Notes: generated from the letters alone by a model not told the origin. Shown: positions 50,561 to 61,311, counted from the stretch's first letter. The stretch is 64,000 nt of DNA from an uncultured bacterium (GCA_949300025.1 CASGCS010000019.1:62001-126000); one strand, 5' to 3'. Program-made: numbers and translations.

Positions 50561-52678
50561 TTATTCCTCATCGTCGGCTATTCTTCTGTTACCTGATTTC
50601 TCGATAACCTCCTTAGCCAATGTTGCAGGCAACTCTGCATAATGAGAGAATGTCATTGTACTTGTTGCCCTTCCCGATGTAAGGGTTCTCAATATAGTTA
50701 CATAACCAAACTGCTCGGAGAGCGGAACTTTGGCATTTACAATTCTTGCATTGCCCTTGGAATCCATGCTGGTAATCTGTCCGCGGCGCTTGTTCAAATC
50801 GCCGATAACGTCACCCATATACTCCTCGGGAGTTACTACTTCAAGAGACATGATAGGCTCCATGATAACTGGAGATGCCTTGGGCAGCGCCTTTCTGAAC
50901 GCCTGACGGGCGCAGATTTCAAATGAAAGCGCATCTGAATCCACAGGGTGGAACGAACCGTCCTTAAGCACGACCTTCATTGATGTTACCTCATAACCGG
51001 CAAGCACACCGTTTGCCATTGCAGACTTGAAGCCCTTTTCTACGGCAGGGATAAACTCCTTGGGAATATTTCCGCCCTTGACCTCGTCTACAAACTGCAA
51101 TCCGGTAACGCCTTCGTCTGCAGGACCTATCTCTACGATAATGTCCGCAAACTTACCTCTACCACCGGTCTGTTTCTTGAACACTTCTCTATGCTGTACA
51201 GTAGAGAGAATAGCCTCTTTATAGTTAACCTGAGGCGCACCCTGGTTAATCTCCACGCCAAACTCTCTCTTGAGGCGGTCTACGATAATGTCGAGGTGAA
51301 GCTCTCCCATACCGCTGATGATTGTCTGACCTGTCTCATGGTCTGACTTTACGGTAAAGGTAGGGTCTTCCTCCGCGAGTTTGCCCAAAGCTATTCCGAG
51401 CTTGTCAAGATCTTTCTGCGTCTTGGGCTCCACCGCCAGTCCGATAACCGGGTCGGGGAAAGTCATGGACTCAAGAACTATGGGATGATTCTCGTCGCAA
51501 ATCGTATCTCCAGTTCTCAAATCCTTGAAGCCCACCGCGGCACATATATCGCCAGCCTCTACAAAATCTATCGGATTCTGCTTGTTGGAGTGCATCTGAT
51601 AAAGACGTGCCACACGCTCTTTCTTGTCTGAACGGGTATTGAGCACATAACTTCCTGCATCCAGTTTTCCTGAATAGGCCCTCATAAATGCAAGCCTTCC
51701 CACAAACGGGTCTGTAGCAATCTTGAAGACCAGTGCACAGAAAGGCTCCTTAATGGTAGAATGGCGGACTTCAGGCTCGTTTGTCTTGGGGTTCACGCCC
51801 TCCACCGCATTTTTGTCGAGAGGAGAAGGAAGGTATCTGATAACTGCGTCAAGCAGGAACTGAACACCTTTGTTCTTGAATGAAGAACCGCAGCAAACAG
51901 GAACGGCAGCCATATCTATGGTAGCCTTTCTCAATGCTGCAATAATCTCCTCGTCTGTAATTTTTGCCGGATCGTCGAAGAATTTCTCCATCAGGGCGTC
52001 GTCGTACTCCGCAACAGACTCTATAAGTTTGCCCCTCCACTCTTCCGCCTCTGCGCGAAGATGCTCGGGAATCTCTCTTACTTCATAATTTACCAGGTCC
52101 TTGCTCTCCTGATCGTAGAAATAGCCCTTCATGGCTATAAGGTCTATAATACCCTGAAACTTATCTTCAGCTCCGATAGGAAGGCAGATAGGAACAGCAT
52201 TTGCACCAAGTTTCTCTTTGATTTCGCTTACCACTGCAAGAAAATCGGCACCGATACGGTCCATCTTGTTTACGTAAGCGATTTTGGGAACCTTGTATTT
52301 GTCGGCCTGTCTCCATACTGTCTCAGACTGCGGCTGTACGCGGCCTACCGCACAGAATGTGGCAACAGTTCCGTCCAATACACGCAAAGACCTCTCTACT
52401 TCGACCGTAAAGTCTACGTGGCCCGGAGTATCTATCAGGTTAATCTGATATGTGTCGTTCAGATAGCGCCAGAATGCTGTGGTTGCGGCAGATGTGATTG
52501 TAATACCTCTCTCCTGCTCCTGAACCATCCAGTCCATTGTAGCGGCACCCTCATGAACCTCTCCAATTTTGTGGGTCTTTCCGGTGTAGTACAAAATTCT
52601 CTCTGAAGTTGTAGTTTTACCGGCATCAATATGGGCCATGATACCGATATTTCTGGTGTACTTTAAATCTCTTGCCAT
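50561..52678 (-). CDS. fusA: Elongation factor G
   Basis: The translational GTPase that drives translocation. 705 residues with G1 AHIDAGKTT, the RGITI switch I segment, G3 DTPGHVDF, G4 NKMDRIGAD, then the EF-G domains II-V ([18 protein letters not shown] segment near 620). Full length. 11 bases after rpsG in the str operon. Confidence 0.97.
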   Translation of the reverse strand: MARDLKYTRNIGIMAHIDAGKTTTSERILYYTGKTHKIGEVHEGAATMDWMVQEQERGITITSAATTAFWRYLNDTYQINLIDTPGHVDFTVEVERSLRVLDGTVATFCAVGRVQPQSETVWRQADKYKVPKIAYVNKMDRIGADFLAVVSEIKEKLGANAVPICLPIGAEDKFQGIIDLIAMKGYFYDQESKDLVNYEVREIPEHLRAEAEEWRGKLIESVAEYDDALMEKFFDDPAKITDEEIIAALRKATIDMAAVPVCCGSSFKNKGVQFLLDAVIRYLPSPLDKNAVEGVNPKTNEPEVRHSTIKEPFCALVFKIATDPFVGRLAFMRAYSGKLDAGSYVLNTRSDKKERVARLYQMHSNKQNPIDFVEAGDICAAVGFKDLRTGDTICDENHPIVLESMTFPDPVIGLAVEPKTQKDLDKLGIALGKLAEEDPTFTVKSDHETGQTIISGMGELHLDIIVDRLKREFGVEINQGAPQVNYKEAILSTVQHREVFKKQTGGRGKFADIIVEIGPADEGVTGLQFVDEVKGGNIPKEFIPAVEKGFKSAMANGVLAGYEVTSMKVVLKDGSFHPVDSDALSFEICARQAFRKALPKASPVIMEPIMSLEVVTPEEYMGDVIGDLNKRRGQITSMDSKGNARIVNAKVPLSEQFGYVTILRTLTSGRATSTMTFSHYAELPATLAKEVIEKSGNRRIADDEE

Positions 52679-52689
52679 TTAATTTTTAA

Positions 52690-53166
52690 TTAAAAACGGA
52701 AATGAGCAAATGCTTTGTTGGCCTCAGCCATCTTGTGCATGTCTTCCTTTCTCTTGAAGGCAGCACCTTCGTTATTGTATGCAGCCAGTATCTCTGCAGC
52801 TAATTTTTCAGCCATTGAGTGGCCCGAGCGTTTACGAGCATAAAGTATCATGTTCTTCATACTCAATGAAATCTTCCTTTCGGGACGCACCTCTGTAGGA
52901 ACCTGGAAGTTTGCACCACCCACTCTGCGGCTCTTAACCTCCACCTGAGGGGTAACGTTTTCCAATGCCTTCTTCCAAATTTCCAGTGGAGCCTTGTCAG
53001 AATCTTTCATCTTCTCGCCAATCAAGTCGATTGATTTGTAAAAAATAGCGTAAGCGATACTCTTCTTCCCCTGCAACATAAGATTGTTCACGAAACGGGT
53101 AACCATTACATCGTGAAATTTCGGATCAGGAAGTAGAATCCTTCTTTTCGGCTTCGTTTTTCTCAT
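52690..53166 (-). CDS. rpsG: 30S ribosomal protein S7
   Basis: A 158-residue ribosomal protein that binds the 16S 3' major domain and nucleates head assembly. Conserved [12 protein letters not shown] near the start and [13 protein letters not shown] at the end. 28 bases after rpsL. Confidence 0.96.
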   Translation of the reverse strand: MRKTKPKRRILLPDPKFHDVMVTRFVNNLMLQGKKSIAYAIFYKSIDLIGEKMKDSDKAPLEIWKKALENVTPQVEVKSRRVGGANFQVPTEVRPERKISLSMKNMILYARKRSGHSMAEKLAAEILAAYNNEGAAFKRKEDMHKMAEANKAFAHFRF

Positions 53167-53194
53167 TTTTGTGAAATTTTAAATGATTAATGAC

Positions 53195-53578
53195 TTACTT
53201 CTTAGCCGGCTTCGGTCTCTTTGCACCGTAAAGCGAACGCGACTGTTTGCGTCCGTCTACGCCTGCAGTATCCAACGCCCCTCTAAGAATGTGATAACGT
53301 ACTCCGGGAAGGTCTTTTACACGACCGCCGCGAACAAGAACAATCGAGTGCTCCTGCAGGTTGTGTCCTTCTCCCGGGATGTAGGCATTCACCTCTTTTT
53401 GATTTGTCAACCTCACACGGGCAACCTTACGCATTGCCGAGTTAGGTTTCTTGGGAGTTGTTGTGTAAACACGTACACATACTCCGCGTCTTTGAGGACA
53501 TGCATCCAGTGCACGAGACTTTGATTTCTCTACGATAGTCTCGCGACCGTTGCGTACTAACTGTTGAATTGTTGGCAT
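53195..53578 (-). CDS. rpsL: 30S ribosomal protein S12
   Basis: A 127-residue protein at the decoding centre. Conserved segments: [26 protein letters not shown] and [16 protein letters not shown]. First gene of the str operon, behind a full promoter at 53631-53661. In many genomes rpoC precedes it; here an unrelated transporter gene does. Confidence 0.97.
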   Translation of the reverse strand: MPTIQQLVRNGRETIVEKSKSRALDACPQRRGVCVRVYTTTPKKPNSAMRKVARVRLTNQKEVNAYIPGEGHNLQEHSIVLVRGGRVKDLPGVRYHILRGALDTAGVDGRKQSRSLYGAKRPKPAKK

Positions 53579-53630
53579 AATTAATTGTTAATCTTTATTT
53601 TACCTAAACACCCGTGTATAAAACGGGTTG

Positions 53631-53661
53631 CAAAGATACAATTAATTTCTTGAATGCCAAA
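53631..53661 (-). promoter_or_regulatory. Promoter for the str operon
   Basis: On the minus strand TTTG (53658-53661) and TATCTTTG (53631-53638) are 19 bases apart. Just downstream CCCGTTTTATACACGGG (53611-53627) can form a small leader hairpin. Confidence 0.82.
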
Positions 53662-53675
53662 ATTCAAAGAAATTT

Positions 53676-55343
53676 TTACAGGGCATACAGAACTATCAGC
53701 TGGGCGGTAAGCACCCTCAGGAACATGACAAGAGGGTATACGGTAGCATAGGCTACTGCCGGATAGTTGCTTGCAGATATGGAGTTTGAATAGGCAAGTG
53801 CCGGCGGGTCAGTAGTGCTTCCCGCTATCAGGCCTATGATTGTAAAGTAATTCTGCTTGTAGATGAACCGTGCCAGAACTGAAACTATCAGCAGCGGAAT
53901 CACGGTTATCATAAAACCGTAGCCTACCCATTTATATCCTCCCTCGAGCAGAGTCTCCACAAAGTTCTCTCCCGCTCCAAGACCGACAGCCGCAAGGAAA
54001 AGCGATATGCCCACCTCCCGCAGCATTATGTTGGCACTTTGCGTAGTATAGGTTATAAAACCTAGCTTATAACCGAAACGGCTTATGAGAATCGCAATTA
54101 TCAGAGGTCCGCCGGCCAGTCCAAGTTTGACAGGCTGGGGGATTCCGGGCAGCATGAATGGAATGGAGCCGAAGAGCACTCCTATGGCTATGCCAAAGAA
54201 AATCGTAATCAGATGGGGCTCTCTCAATCTTTTCAGCGAGTTGCCGAAATAGCGGGCCAGCCCCTCCACGCTCGACTCGTCGCCCACAACAAGAACCCTG
54301 TCTCCAATCTGCAGCTCCAGCTCTCCGTCGGCCACCAGGTCTACACCCGAACGGGTCACACGGGTTATGTTCACCCCGAAGAGGGAACGTACCTTGAGTT
54401 CGCTCAATGTCTTTCCGTTTATCTCGGAACGGGTTATGACAACCTTCTTCATTATGAGTTGCGAATCCAGGTCGAGCCACTGGTCGAATGTCATGTCAAT
54501 GGATTTTCCTATAAAGGAGGTTATGGCCTCTACAGAATCTGAAGAGGTTATAATCAGCAACTTGTCGCCTTCGCTCAACACAGACTGCGAAGTGGGAATC
54601 TCTATCCTGCCGCTTGCATGATACATGCGCGATATTACAAAGCTTTTGTCTATCAGACCGTGAAGCTGCTCTATGCTTTTTCCGAATATCGCGTTGTTGT
54701 GTACCTCTATGGATATTTTGGTGGTGACTCCGCCGGCCTTTGCGCTCTCCTGGTCTATCTTATAGTTCTCCCTGTCGAGCTTTATCCTGAAAATATACCT
54801 TATGGCAACCATGGAACCTATGATGCCGAGCACACCGAGCGGATAAGCCATTGCATATCCCAGCGCTATGTCGGGATTTGCAGAGCCCATTACATCACTG
54901 TATGTCTGCTGCGCCGCACCCAGACCGGGCGTATTTGTAACGGCGCCGCAGAGAATGCCGGTCATCACAACCAGATCCTCGCCTGTCACAAAATGAATTA
55001 CTATGGCTGTGGCGCAACCGAGCAGCACTATCATCGTTGCCAGCAGGTTCATTGTCACCCCGCCTTTTTTAAACGAGGAGAAAAATCCCGGCCCCACCTG
55101 CATTCCTATGGAAAATACAAACAATATGAGGCCGAACTCCTTTACGAAATTGAGAATGGCCGGATCTACCAGAACCTTGAAGTGGCTTAGGGCGATTCCG
55201 GTAAAGAGAATCAGCGTGACACCAAGAGAGATTCCGCCGATTTTTATTTTACCCAATAATATTCCGACAGCGATGGTTATAGCTATGATAAAGATAGAAT
55301 GCGCTATTCCACTGCCTGTTACCAATTGTAAAAACCAACTCAT
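53676..55343 (-). CDS. Aspartate:alanine exchanger-type transporter (YidE/YbjL family)
   Basis: A 555-residue inner-membrane transporter. Two halves of five or so membrane segments (about 5-190 and 375-555) flank two RCK/TrkA-C regulatory domains (about 205-285 and 290-370, with VLSEGDKLLIIT and ELQIGDRVLVVGDESS). The motif GAVTNTPGLGAAQ in the first half and SAGSTTDPPAL-type GSTTDPPAL in the second are family hallmarks. Substrate not determinable; aspartate/alanine exchange is known only for some members. Confidence 0.87.
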   Translation of the reverse strand: MSWFLQLVTGSGIAHSIFIIAITIAVGILLGKIKIGGISLGVTLILFTGIALSHFKVLVDPAILNFVKEFGLILFVFSIGMQVGPGFFSSFKKGGVTMNLLATMIVLLGCATAIVIHFVTGEDLVVMTGILCGAVTNTPGLGAAQQTYSDVMGSANPDIALGYAMAYPLGVLGIIGSMVAIRYIFRIKLDRENYKIDQESAKAGGVTTKISIEVHNNAIFGKSIEQLHGLIDKSFVISRMYHASGRIEIPTSQSVLSEGDKLLIITSSDSVEAITSFIGKSIDMTFDQWLDLDSQLIMKKVVITRSEINGKTLSELKVRSLFGVNITRVTRSGVDLVADGELELQIGDRVLVVGDESSVEGLARYFGNSLKRLREPHLITIFFGIAIGVLFGSIPFMLPGIPQPVKLGLAGGPLIIAILISRFGYKLGFITYTTQSANIMLREVGISLFLAAVGLGAGENFVETLLEGGYKWVGYGFMITVIPLLIVSVLARFIYKQNYFTIIGLIAGSTTDPPALAYSNSISASNYPAVAYATVYPLVMFLRVLTAQLIVLYAL

Positions 55344-55377
55344 CTTTATTCCTATTGCGCGGCAAAAGTAATACTAT

Positions 55378-57336
55378 TTATTTTCTTATCAAACCGTTTC
55401 TATATGCGCGCAAAAGTTGTTTGAGATCTTCTATCTGTTCTATAAGGCTTTTACCTATGTCGGTATCCCTTACAAGTTTCCGGTTTTCGGCAAATTCCAC
55501 CACCTTGGTCTCCGAAATGATGTCTATGCCCTCTTCTATGGCCTTTTCTATGGATTCAAACGGCACATGCTGTACGAGCTTAAGCCCGTATGAGTTGTAA
55601 ATCAGTGTATATCCGGCAATTCCCGTCTCTTCTCTGTATGGTTTTGAAAAGCCTCCGTCTATGACGAGCAGTTTTCCGCCCGCCTTTATGGGAGTCTCCC
55701 CCTTCTTTGTCTTGACCGGTATGTGGCCGTTTATTATATGCGAATTTTCGAGTTGGGTTATTCCGAACTCCTGCAGAATCTTCTCGCAGATCTCCTTGTT
55801 GTTCTTCAAGGTGTAATAGATACCCTTGTTTTCCTTCTGCAACTCCTTTTCAGCAAGAAAATATCTTTCGAATGTGGCCATCCTGTCTTTGTCGAACGGA
55901 GGGGAAGCCGGCCCGCACCACAGATACCAGATGAAATCCTTTCCGTAATTTCTGGCTGCGGAGCCTTCGTCGCCGAAATAGGCGCTGCGCACAAGTTGCT
56001 CGATCTTGTCGAAAAGAGCCTTTCCGGAATAGTCGCGGCCCTCGATTTTCACCACTTTGAAAGAACCGTCTTCATTCAACGGCACGGAGCCGTGATAAAG
56101 CAGGTTGGAGTTCCTCACCAGATAGAGCGAACCGTGGTCATAGAGGCAGTGCATGTGCTTTGCCAGTTTTGAACTCGTTGTAAAACTGTGGGTAAGCTGT
56201 TCAATGACATCTCTCTCTTCGGCTGTAAGTTCGTAAGGCTTTTCAGGGTCTACGGTAGGGAAATTGGCATCTTTCAGCCGATACTCCGCCCCGTTTATGG
56301 TTATGGTTCCCCTGTCGTAGTCTATAAGGTGCAGAAGGCGTCTGTCCTCCATTCCGAACTCGCCCCTGCGGGCTATAATCTGCCCTTCCAACTTGAACTG
56401 TATCACCGATATTGCCTTGTGCATTTTTGACACAAGATGTTCCTGGCGCGAGTTGATAGGCTCGTCTTCATTGATTTTCGGACGGAAGACCGTGCATGGA
56501 TCATCTTTGTAAATATCCATTGCAAAGGTAGCCAGCGGCAGCAGGTTGATGCCGTACCCCTCTTCCAGTGTCGCGAAATTCGCATACCTGAAACACATTC
56601 TCAACACGTTTGCGACACAGGCTTCGCTTCCGCAGGCGGCCCCCATCCATACAAGGTCATGGTTTCCCCACTGAATGTCGAAATTATGGTAATTACATAG
56701 CGTATCCAGGATTATGTGTGCACCCGGGCCACGGTCATAAATGTCACCTATTATATGGAGCGAATCTATCGTAAGTCTCTTTATGAGATTACAGATTGCT
56801 ATGATGAAATGGTCTGCCCTGCCTGTCGAGACTATTGTCTCGAGGATTGCCATTATATAGGCATGTTTGTTCGCCTCTTCCGCCTTGGATTCATGCAGCA
56901 GTTCCTCTATTATATAGGAATACTCCGGCGGAAGGGCCTTCCTTACCTTGGAACGGGTATACTTTGAAGAGACCACGGCGCACACCTTTATAAGCCTCAT
57001 CAACTCCACCTTGTACCATTCTGTCATGGCCTTTTCCTTCTGTTTCACTATTTTGAGTTTCCCCTCCGGATAGTATATAAGGGTGCAGAGGTCTCTTTTC
57101 TCAACCTCTCTCAGAGTATTGCCGAACAACTCCTCCACCTTCCGCTTTATAACTCCCGATGCAGTTCTGAGCACATGGTCAAAGGCTTCGTTTTCACCAT
57201 GCAGATCAGTGACAAAGTGCTCCGTACCCTTGGGGAGGTTCAATATTGCCTCCAGATTTATGATTTCAGTACTTGCTGCCTGAACGGTCGGGAAGCTTTT
57301 CGCCAACAGTTGCAGATATTTCAAATCTCGTTTCAT
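55378..57336 (-). CDS. fbp: Fructose-1,6-bisphosphatase class III
   Basis: A gluconeogenic phosphatase of the class III type, found mostly in Firmicutes and Bacteroidetes. The 652 residues contain a metallophosphatase core with HFVTDLHGENEAFDHVL, IIGDIYDRGPGAH and WGNHDLVWMGA, and the C-terminal INGHIPVKTKKGE plus LLVIDGGFSKPY. Full length. A -7 box TAGTTTTG lies at 57356-57363, divergent from that of sodB. Confidence 0.93.
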   Translation of the reverse strand: MKRDLKYLQLLAKSFPTVQAASTEIINLEAILNLPKGTEHFVTDLHGENEAFDHVLRTASGVIKRKVEELFGNTLREVEKRDLCTLIYYPEGKLKIVKQKEKAMTEWYKVELMRLIKVCAVVSSKYTRSKVRKALPPEYSYIIEELLHESKAEEANKHAYIMAILETIVSTGRADHFIIAICNLIKRLTIDSLHIIGDIYDRGPGAHIILDTLCNYHNFDIQWGNHDLVWMGAACGSEACVANVLRMCFRYANFATLEEGYGINLLPLATFAMDIYKDDPCTVFRPKINEDEPINSRQEHLVSKMHKAISVIQFKLEGQIIARRGEFGMEDRRLLHLIDYDRGTITINGAEYRLKDANFPTVDPEKPYELTAEERDVIEQLTHSFTTSSKLAKHMHCLYDHGSLYLVRNSNLLYHGSVPLNEDGSFKVVKIEGRDYSGKALFDKIEQLVRSAYFGDEGSAARNYGKDFIWYLWCGPASPPFDKDRMATFERYFLAEKELQKENKGIYYTLKNNKEICEKILQEFGITQLENSHIINGHIPVKTKKGETPIKAGGKLLVIDGGFSKPYREETGIAGYTLIYNSYGLKLVQHVPFESIEKAIEEGIDIISETKVVEFAENRKLVRDTDIGKSLIEQIEDLKQLLRAYRNGLIRK

Positions 57337-57355
57337 CTGAAAAATTCCAAAAATG

Positions 57356-57387
57356 CAAAACTAATATAAACATTATTTTTATATTTG
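57356..57387. promoter_or_regulatory. Divergent -7 boxes for fbp and sodB
   Basis: TAGTTTTG on the minus strand (57356-57363) and TATATTTG on the plus strand (57380-57387). The latter overlaps an alternative sodB ATG at 57385, so translation begins at 57406. Confidence 0.6.
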
Positions 57388-57405
57388 TATATAAAATTTA
57401 CTGCC

Positions 57406-57984
57406 ATGAAATTCAAGTTACCAGAATTGCCGTACGCACAGGAAAGTCTTGAGCCGGCAATATCCAGACAAACCATGGAATTCCATTACGGAAAGCACCT
57501 GCAGACCTACATCGACAACCTTAACAAGCTTATCGAGGGCACACCTTTCGCAGAAATACCGTTGGAGCAGATTGTAAAGCAGTCCGACGGAGGAATTTTC
57601 AACAATGCAGCCCAGACGTTCAACCACACTTTCTACTTTGAGACATTCTCTCCGAACGGGCAAAGACATCCGGAGGGGAAACTGGCAAAAGCCATCGAAA
57701 AGAAATGGGGAAACTTTGAAGCCTTCAGGGAGGAGTTCTCTGCCGCTGCCGTATCGCTCTTCGGAAGCGGATGGGCATGGCTCAGCAAAAATGCAGACGG
57801 GGAGCTGACAATAACCAAGGAATCCAATGCGGGCTGCCCGCTGACATCTGGGCTTGTGCCCCTTCTCACAATAGACGTATGGGAACATGCCTATTATCTC
57901 GACTGCCAGAACAGGCGTGCCGAATATGTAAAGAAACTCTGGGACATTATTGACTGGAGCATTGTAGAGAAGAGATTCGAATAG
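57406..57984 (+). CDS. sodB: Superoxide dismutase, Fe/Mn type
   Basis: Removes superoxide in the cytoplasm. 192 residues with the metal ligands His27 (FHYGKH), His74 (TFNHTFYF), and Asp and His of DVWEHAYY near 155-160. GGIFNNAAQTFNH and FGSGWAWL are typical of the iron-type or cambialistic enzyme. The start at 57406 is set by the -7 box upstream. Confidence 0.95.
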   Translation: MKFKLPELPYAQESLEPAISRQTMEFHYGKHLQTYIDNLNKLIEGTPFAEIPLEQIVKQSDGGIFNNAAQTFNHTFYFETFSPNGQRHPEGKLAKAIEKKWGNFEAFREEFSAAAVSLFGSGWAWLSKNADGELTITKESNAGCPLTSGLVPLLTIDVWEHAYYLDCQNRRAEYVKKLWDIIDWSIVEKRFE

Positions 57985-57995
57985 CACGATGCCTG

Positions 57996-59318
57996 TCAGG
58001 CCCCTATATGAAACACCTTTCTTTTTGCAAACATGGAAAGGTAAAGACTTCTGACCAATAGGTGTACCATGAACGCAACCATAAGCGCCTGGACACCTAT
58101 TGAGTTTTTAAGCAGGAAATATGCGGCAAAAAATCCCACCACAGAATATATCATACTGTTTCTGATAGTTTTTGAAGCTGTGGCCCCTATGAAGATTCCG
58201 TCCCATGTAAAGGCAATGCAACTCATCAGAGGCATTATCAGCAGCCAGGGCATGAAGGGGCCGGTAGCCTCTATTACCTGGGTATCGTTCGTAAGAATCC
58301 TGACAAACATCTCTCCTTCCAGAGCGTAAGCCAATGTAGAGACCGCAGCTATCGAAAGGCACCATATAAAAATCACCTTTACGGCCTTTCTGAGTGACTG
58401 GCCATCGTTTGCTCCTGTATATCTTCCTACCAGTGCCTCGCCTGCATAGGCGAACCCGTCTATAAAATATGAGTAGAGCAACAGGAGTTTCATCATTATC
58501 GTACATACTGCCAGCATAAGATCTCCGAACGTGGCTGAAAGTGCCGTAAACCCTGAGTAGATGCACAGGAAACAGATGGAGCGTACGAAAAGATCTGTAT
58601 TGAGAGAGAAAAATTTCTTTACGCTCTTCATCTGTATGCTGGATTTGAGACTTATATATTTGAAGAGTTTTCTGTAGTAAACCGCCATCAGGATTATTGA
58701 GAGTACAAGTCCGGTATATTGCGCCACGACCGTACCCATGGCAATGCCCGCAAATCCCATATCTGTATAGAGCGCAAAAAAGACGCTCGCCACAAAATTG
58801 ACTCCGTTAACCACAAGATCTACTGTCATCGGGCTTACTGCATTCTGCATTCCTATAAAGAACCCCTTGAACACATAAAGGCCCAGTGTTGCGGGAGCTG
58901 CCCATATTCTTACATAGTAATAGGAGCGGGCCAGCTGCTCCACCTCCGGAGAACATTCTATAAGTGCGAAGGCAGCATTGACATAGAGCATCTGGATAAT
59001 CCATATAAGGAAGGCTATCGCGGTAGAGGTGAATATTCCCTGTACAAAGACGCGCATTGCTTCCCTGAAATCCCTGCGTCCATAAGCCTGCGCCACCATT
59101 CCGCTTGTACCCACCCTGAGAAAGCTCATGTTCCAGTAGAGCAGGTCAAAGAGCATTGTGGCAATGGCCACACCCCCTATCATAGCAGCGTCACCCAATC
59201 TGCCGGCGATTGCAAGGTCCACCATCCCCACCAATGGCACGGTAATGGTCGCCAGTATGCTGGGAACGGCAATCCTCAATACGTTCCTGTTCATTGACCC
59301 GTTTACGACCAAACTCAT
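57996..59318 (-). CDS. MATE family efflux transporter
   Basis: A 440-residue inner-membrane exporter with about 12 membrane segments and the two-fold repeat of MATE proteins. The opening IAVPSILATITVPLVGMVDLAIAGRLG and the second-half FIDGFAYAGEALVGRYTGA are characteristic of the DinF-like branch. The ATG overlaps the rsgA stop (ATGA), suggesting coupled translation. Substrate unknown. Confidence 0.88.
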   Translation of the reverse strand: MSLVVNGSMNRNVLRIAVPSILATITVPLVGMVDLAIAGRLGDAAMIGGVAIATMLFDLLYWNMSFLRVGTSGMVAQAYGRRDFREAMRVFVQGIFTSTAIAFLIWIIQMLYVNAAFALIECSPEVEQLARSYYYVRIWAAPATLGLYVFKGFFIGMQNAVSPMTVDLVVNGVNFVASVFFALYTDMGFAGIAMGTVVAQYTGLVLSIILMAVYYRKLFKYISLKSSIQMKSVKKFFSLNTDLFVRSICFLCIYSGFTALSATFGDLMLAVCTIMMKLLLLYSYFIDGFAYAGEALVGRYTGANDGQSLRKAVKVIFIWCLSIAAVSTLAYALEGEMFVRILTNDTQVIEATGPFMPWLLIMPLMSCIAFTWDGIFIGATASKTIRNSMIYSVVGFFAAYFLLKNSIGVQALMVAFMVHLLVRSLYLSMFAKRKVFHIGA

Positions 59319-60250
59319 ATTCTGTATTTTCCCTCCTCTTCCAACATTCCCAAATAAGACTCATATCTTTCTGCCGAAATATCTCCGTTCTCCAACGCTT
59401 CCTTTACGGCACAGCCGGGTTCATGGGTATGCGTACATGGGGCAAACCTGCAATTGTCCTCAACCTTTAGCATCTCCGGGAAATAGGCGCTCAGTTCGTA
59501 TTTGTTGAAATCTACAAGCCCGAACCCGCGGATACCCGGCGAATCTATTAAAAATCCGCCTCCTGAGAGCGGATGCATCTGATAAAAGGTGGTCGTATGC
59601 CTGCCCTGTCTGTGTGAGAGAGAGATTTCGCCTATCTTAAGATCCAAAGAGGGATCCAAAGCCTTTATGAGAGATGATTTCCCTACACCGGACTGCCCCG
59701 AAAAAAGCACTATCCTCTCTTTGCACATCTCACGCAACTGCCATATTCCCTCTCCGCCAACCGCAGAACATTCCAGCACCATGTAACCGGCCTTTTCATA
59801 TATATTGCGCAGATGCCCGGCCATCTCTGTCTCATCGGCATTGTAAAGATCCATTTTGTTTATTACCAATGTTACCGGAACACCATATGCCTGACATGTT
59901 ACCAGAAACCTGTCTACAAACGGGAGCTTTATTTGCGGCATGCTTACCGTTACAACCAAAAAGGTCATATCAATATTCGCCGCTATCACATGTGCCTGAC
60001 GGCTCAGATTTGCAGATTTGCGGATTATGCAGTTCTTGCGCGGCATCACGGCCGATATGACCGCTGCCCCCGAGGCATCGCGTCTGTACTCTACCCTGTC
60101 TCCCACTGCTACAGGATTGGTGGAATTGAAATCCTTAAGGCGCAATTTTCCCTTTATTACGGCAGGGAAAAGGTTCCATTCCGGCAATTCCGTAAGCAGA
60201 TAATGACTTCCGGTATGTTTCACAACCGTCGCACAGCCTGAAATATTCAT
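59315..60250 (-). CDS. rsgA: Ribosome small-subunit biogenesis GTPase RsgA
   Basis: A late 30S assembly GTPase with circularly permuted motifs: after an OB domain (about 1-75), G4 INKMDL comes before G1 GQSGVGKSSLI, then G3-like DSPGIRGFG. A C-terminal zinc site NCRFAPCTHTHEPGC completes it. Residues before ATG 60250 in a longer frame (to 60343) do not resemble the family, so 60250 is chosen. MATE follows with overlap. Confidence 0.93.
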   Translation of the reverse strand: MNISGCATVVKHTGSHYLLTELPEWNLFPAVIKGKLRLKDFNSTNPVAVGDRVEYRRDASGAAVISAVMPRKNCIIRKSANLSRQAHVIAANIDMTFLVVTVSMPQIKLPFVDRFLVTCQAYGVPVTLVINKMDLYNADETEMAGHLRNIYEKAGYMVLECSAVGGEGIWQLREMCKERIVLFSGQSGVGKSSLIKALDPSLDLKIGEISLSHRQGRHTTTFYQMHPLSGGGFLIDSPGIRGFGLVDFNKYELSAYFPEMLKVEDNCRFAPCTHTHEPGCAVKEALENGDISAERYESYLGMLEEEGKYRI

Positions 60251-60304
60251 AAAAGCGGAGAAATTTTTAGCCTCCGCGAATATACAAATTTGTACAAAAT
60301 CCAT

Positions 60305-60312
60305 TACCTTTG
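60305..60312 (+). promoter_or_regulatory. -7 promoter box for the prenyl synthase gene
   Basis: TACCTTTG on the plus strand, 21 bases before the ATG at 60334. The TTTG at 60289-60292 is too close for a normal -33 box. Confidence 0.5.
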
Positions 60313-60333
60313 TTATAGTATAATTCTTGAAAA

Positions 60334-61311
60334 ATGTATTCACTCGACCAGCTGCAAGGCATAATAGAGAAAGGTCTCTCCTCGCTCGAATTCAGACGCG
60401 ATCCGGCAGACCTCTATGATCCGATACGATATATGGTTTCGATAGGAGGCAAAAGAATCAGGCCGCTTGCATGCCTGATCTCTTACACCCTGTTCAACGA
60501 CAACATAGACAAGTCAATCCTCCACCCGGCCCTTGCAATAGAGATTTTCCACGGCTTCACCCTCATACATGATGACATAATGGACAAGGCATCGATAAGG
60601 AGAGGGCAGCCTACTATCCATACGAAATGGAACAGCAACGTTGCCATCCTTTCCGGCGACGTAATGTCCATCATGGCCTACCGCCTGCTTGCAGAGTGCA
60701 AAAGGGAGAAACTGCCGGAAGTGCTCAACCTCTTTTCTGAGACAGTGCAGCAGGTTTGTGAAGGGCAGCAGTACGACATGGATTTTGAAACCATGCCCTA
60801 CATAACAATGGAAGATTACATGAAAATGATAGGGCTGAAGACGGCAGTCCTGCTTGCCTGCTCTGCAAAGACAGGAGCCATGATTGCCGGCGCATCACCC
60901 GAAACATGCAATGCCCTTTACGAATTCTGTTACAAGATAGGGCTCGCATTCCAGATTCAGGATGACTATATGGATACCTTTTCAAAAAGTGCCATATTCG
61001 GGAAAACAATAGGCGGAGACATTGTAAACAACAAAAAGACATGGCTTCTTGTGCAGGCATTCAAGAAGGTGCCCTCAACGGAGAGGGAAAGGCTCGACTC
61101 TCTTCTTTCACTCACCGAAGAGCAGGCTGCGCAGAAAATAGAAGGAATGCGCAACCTCTACATTGAATATGGCATTAAAGATGATGCGGAGCTGGCAATA
61201 AAAGAATATTATACAAGTGCCGCAGAATCATTGGGGAAAATCTCTCTTTCAGAGAGTCAGAACGAGTTGCTCATGCAGTACGCCGACAGGCTGATAACCA
61301 GAATCAAATAA
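60334..61311 (+). CDS. Trans-polyprenyl diphosphate synthase
   Basis: Extends isoprenoid chains for quinones or lipid carriers. 325 residues with the first Asp-rich motif DDIMD (in LIHDDIMDKASIRRGQPTIH) and the second DDYMD (in FQIQDDYMDTF). GGKRIRPLACL and the two basic residues around it bind the diphosphate. Chain length cannot be set from sequence; medium to long (octaprenyl-like) is likely for Bacteroidetes menaquinone. Confidence 0.9.
   Translation: MYSLDQLQGIIEKGLSSLEFRRDPADLYDPIRYMVSIGGKRIRPLACLISYTLFNDNIDKSILHPALAIEIFHGFTLIHDDIMDKASIRRGQPTIHTKWNSNVAILSGDVMSIMAYRLLAECKREKLPEVLNLFSETVQQVCEGQQYDMDFETMPYITMEDYMKMIGLKTAVLLACSAKTGAMIAGASPETCNALYEFCYKIGLAFQIQDDYMDTFSKSAIFGKTIGGDIVNNKKTWLLVQAFKKVPSTERERLDSLLSLTEEQAAQKIEGMRNLYIEYGIKDDAELAIKEYYTSAAESLGKISLSESQNELLMQYADRLITRIK

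Noticed and set aside
53611..53627. Regulatory hairpin in the rpsL leader
   Set aside because: Only five pairs with an A/T-rich loop; too weak to call as a separate feature.
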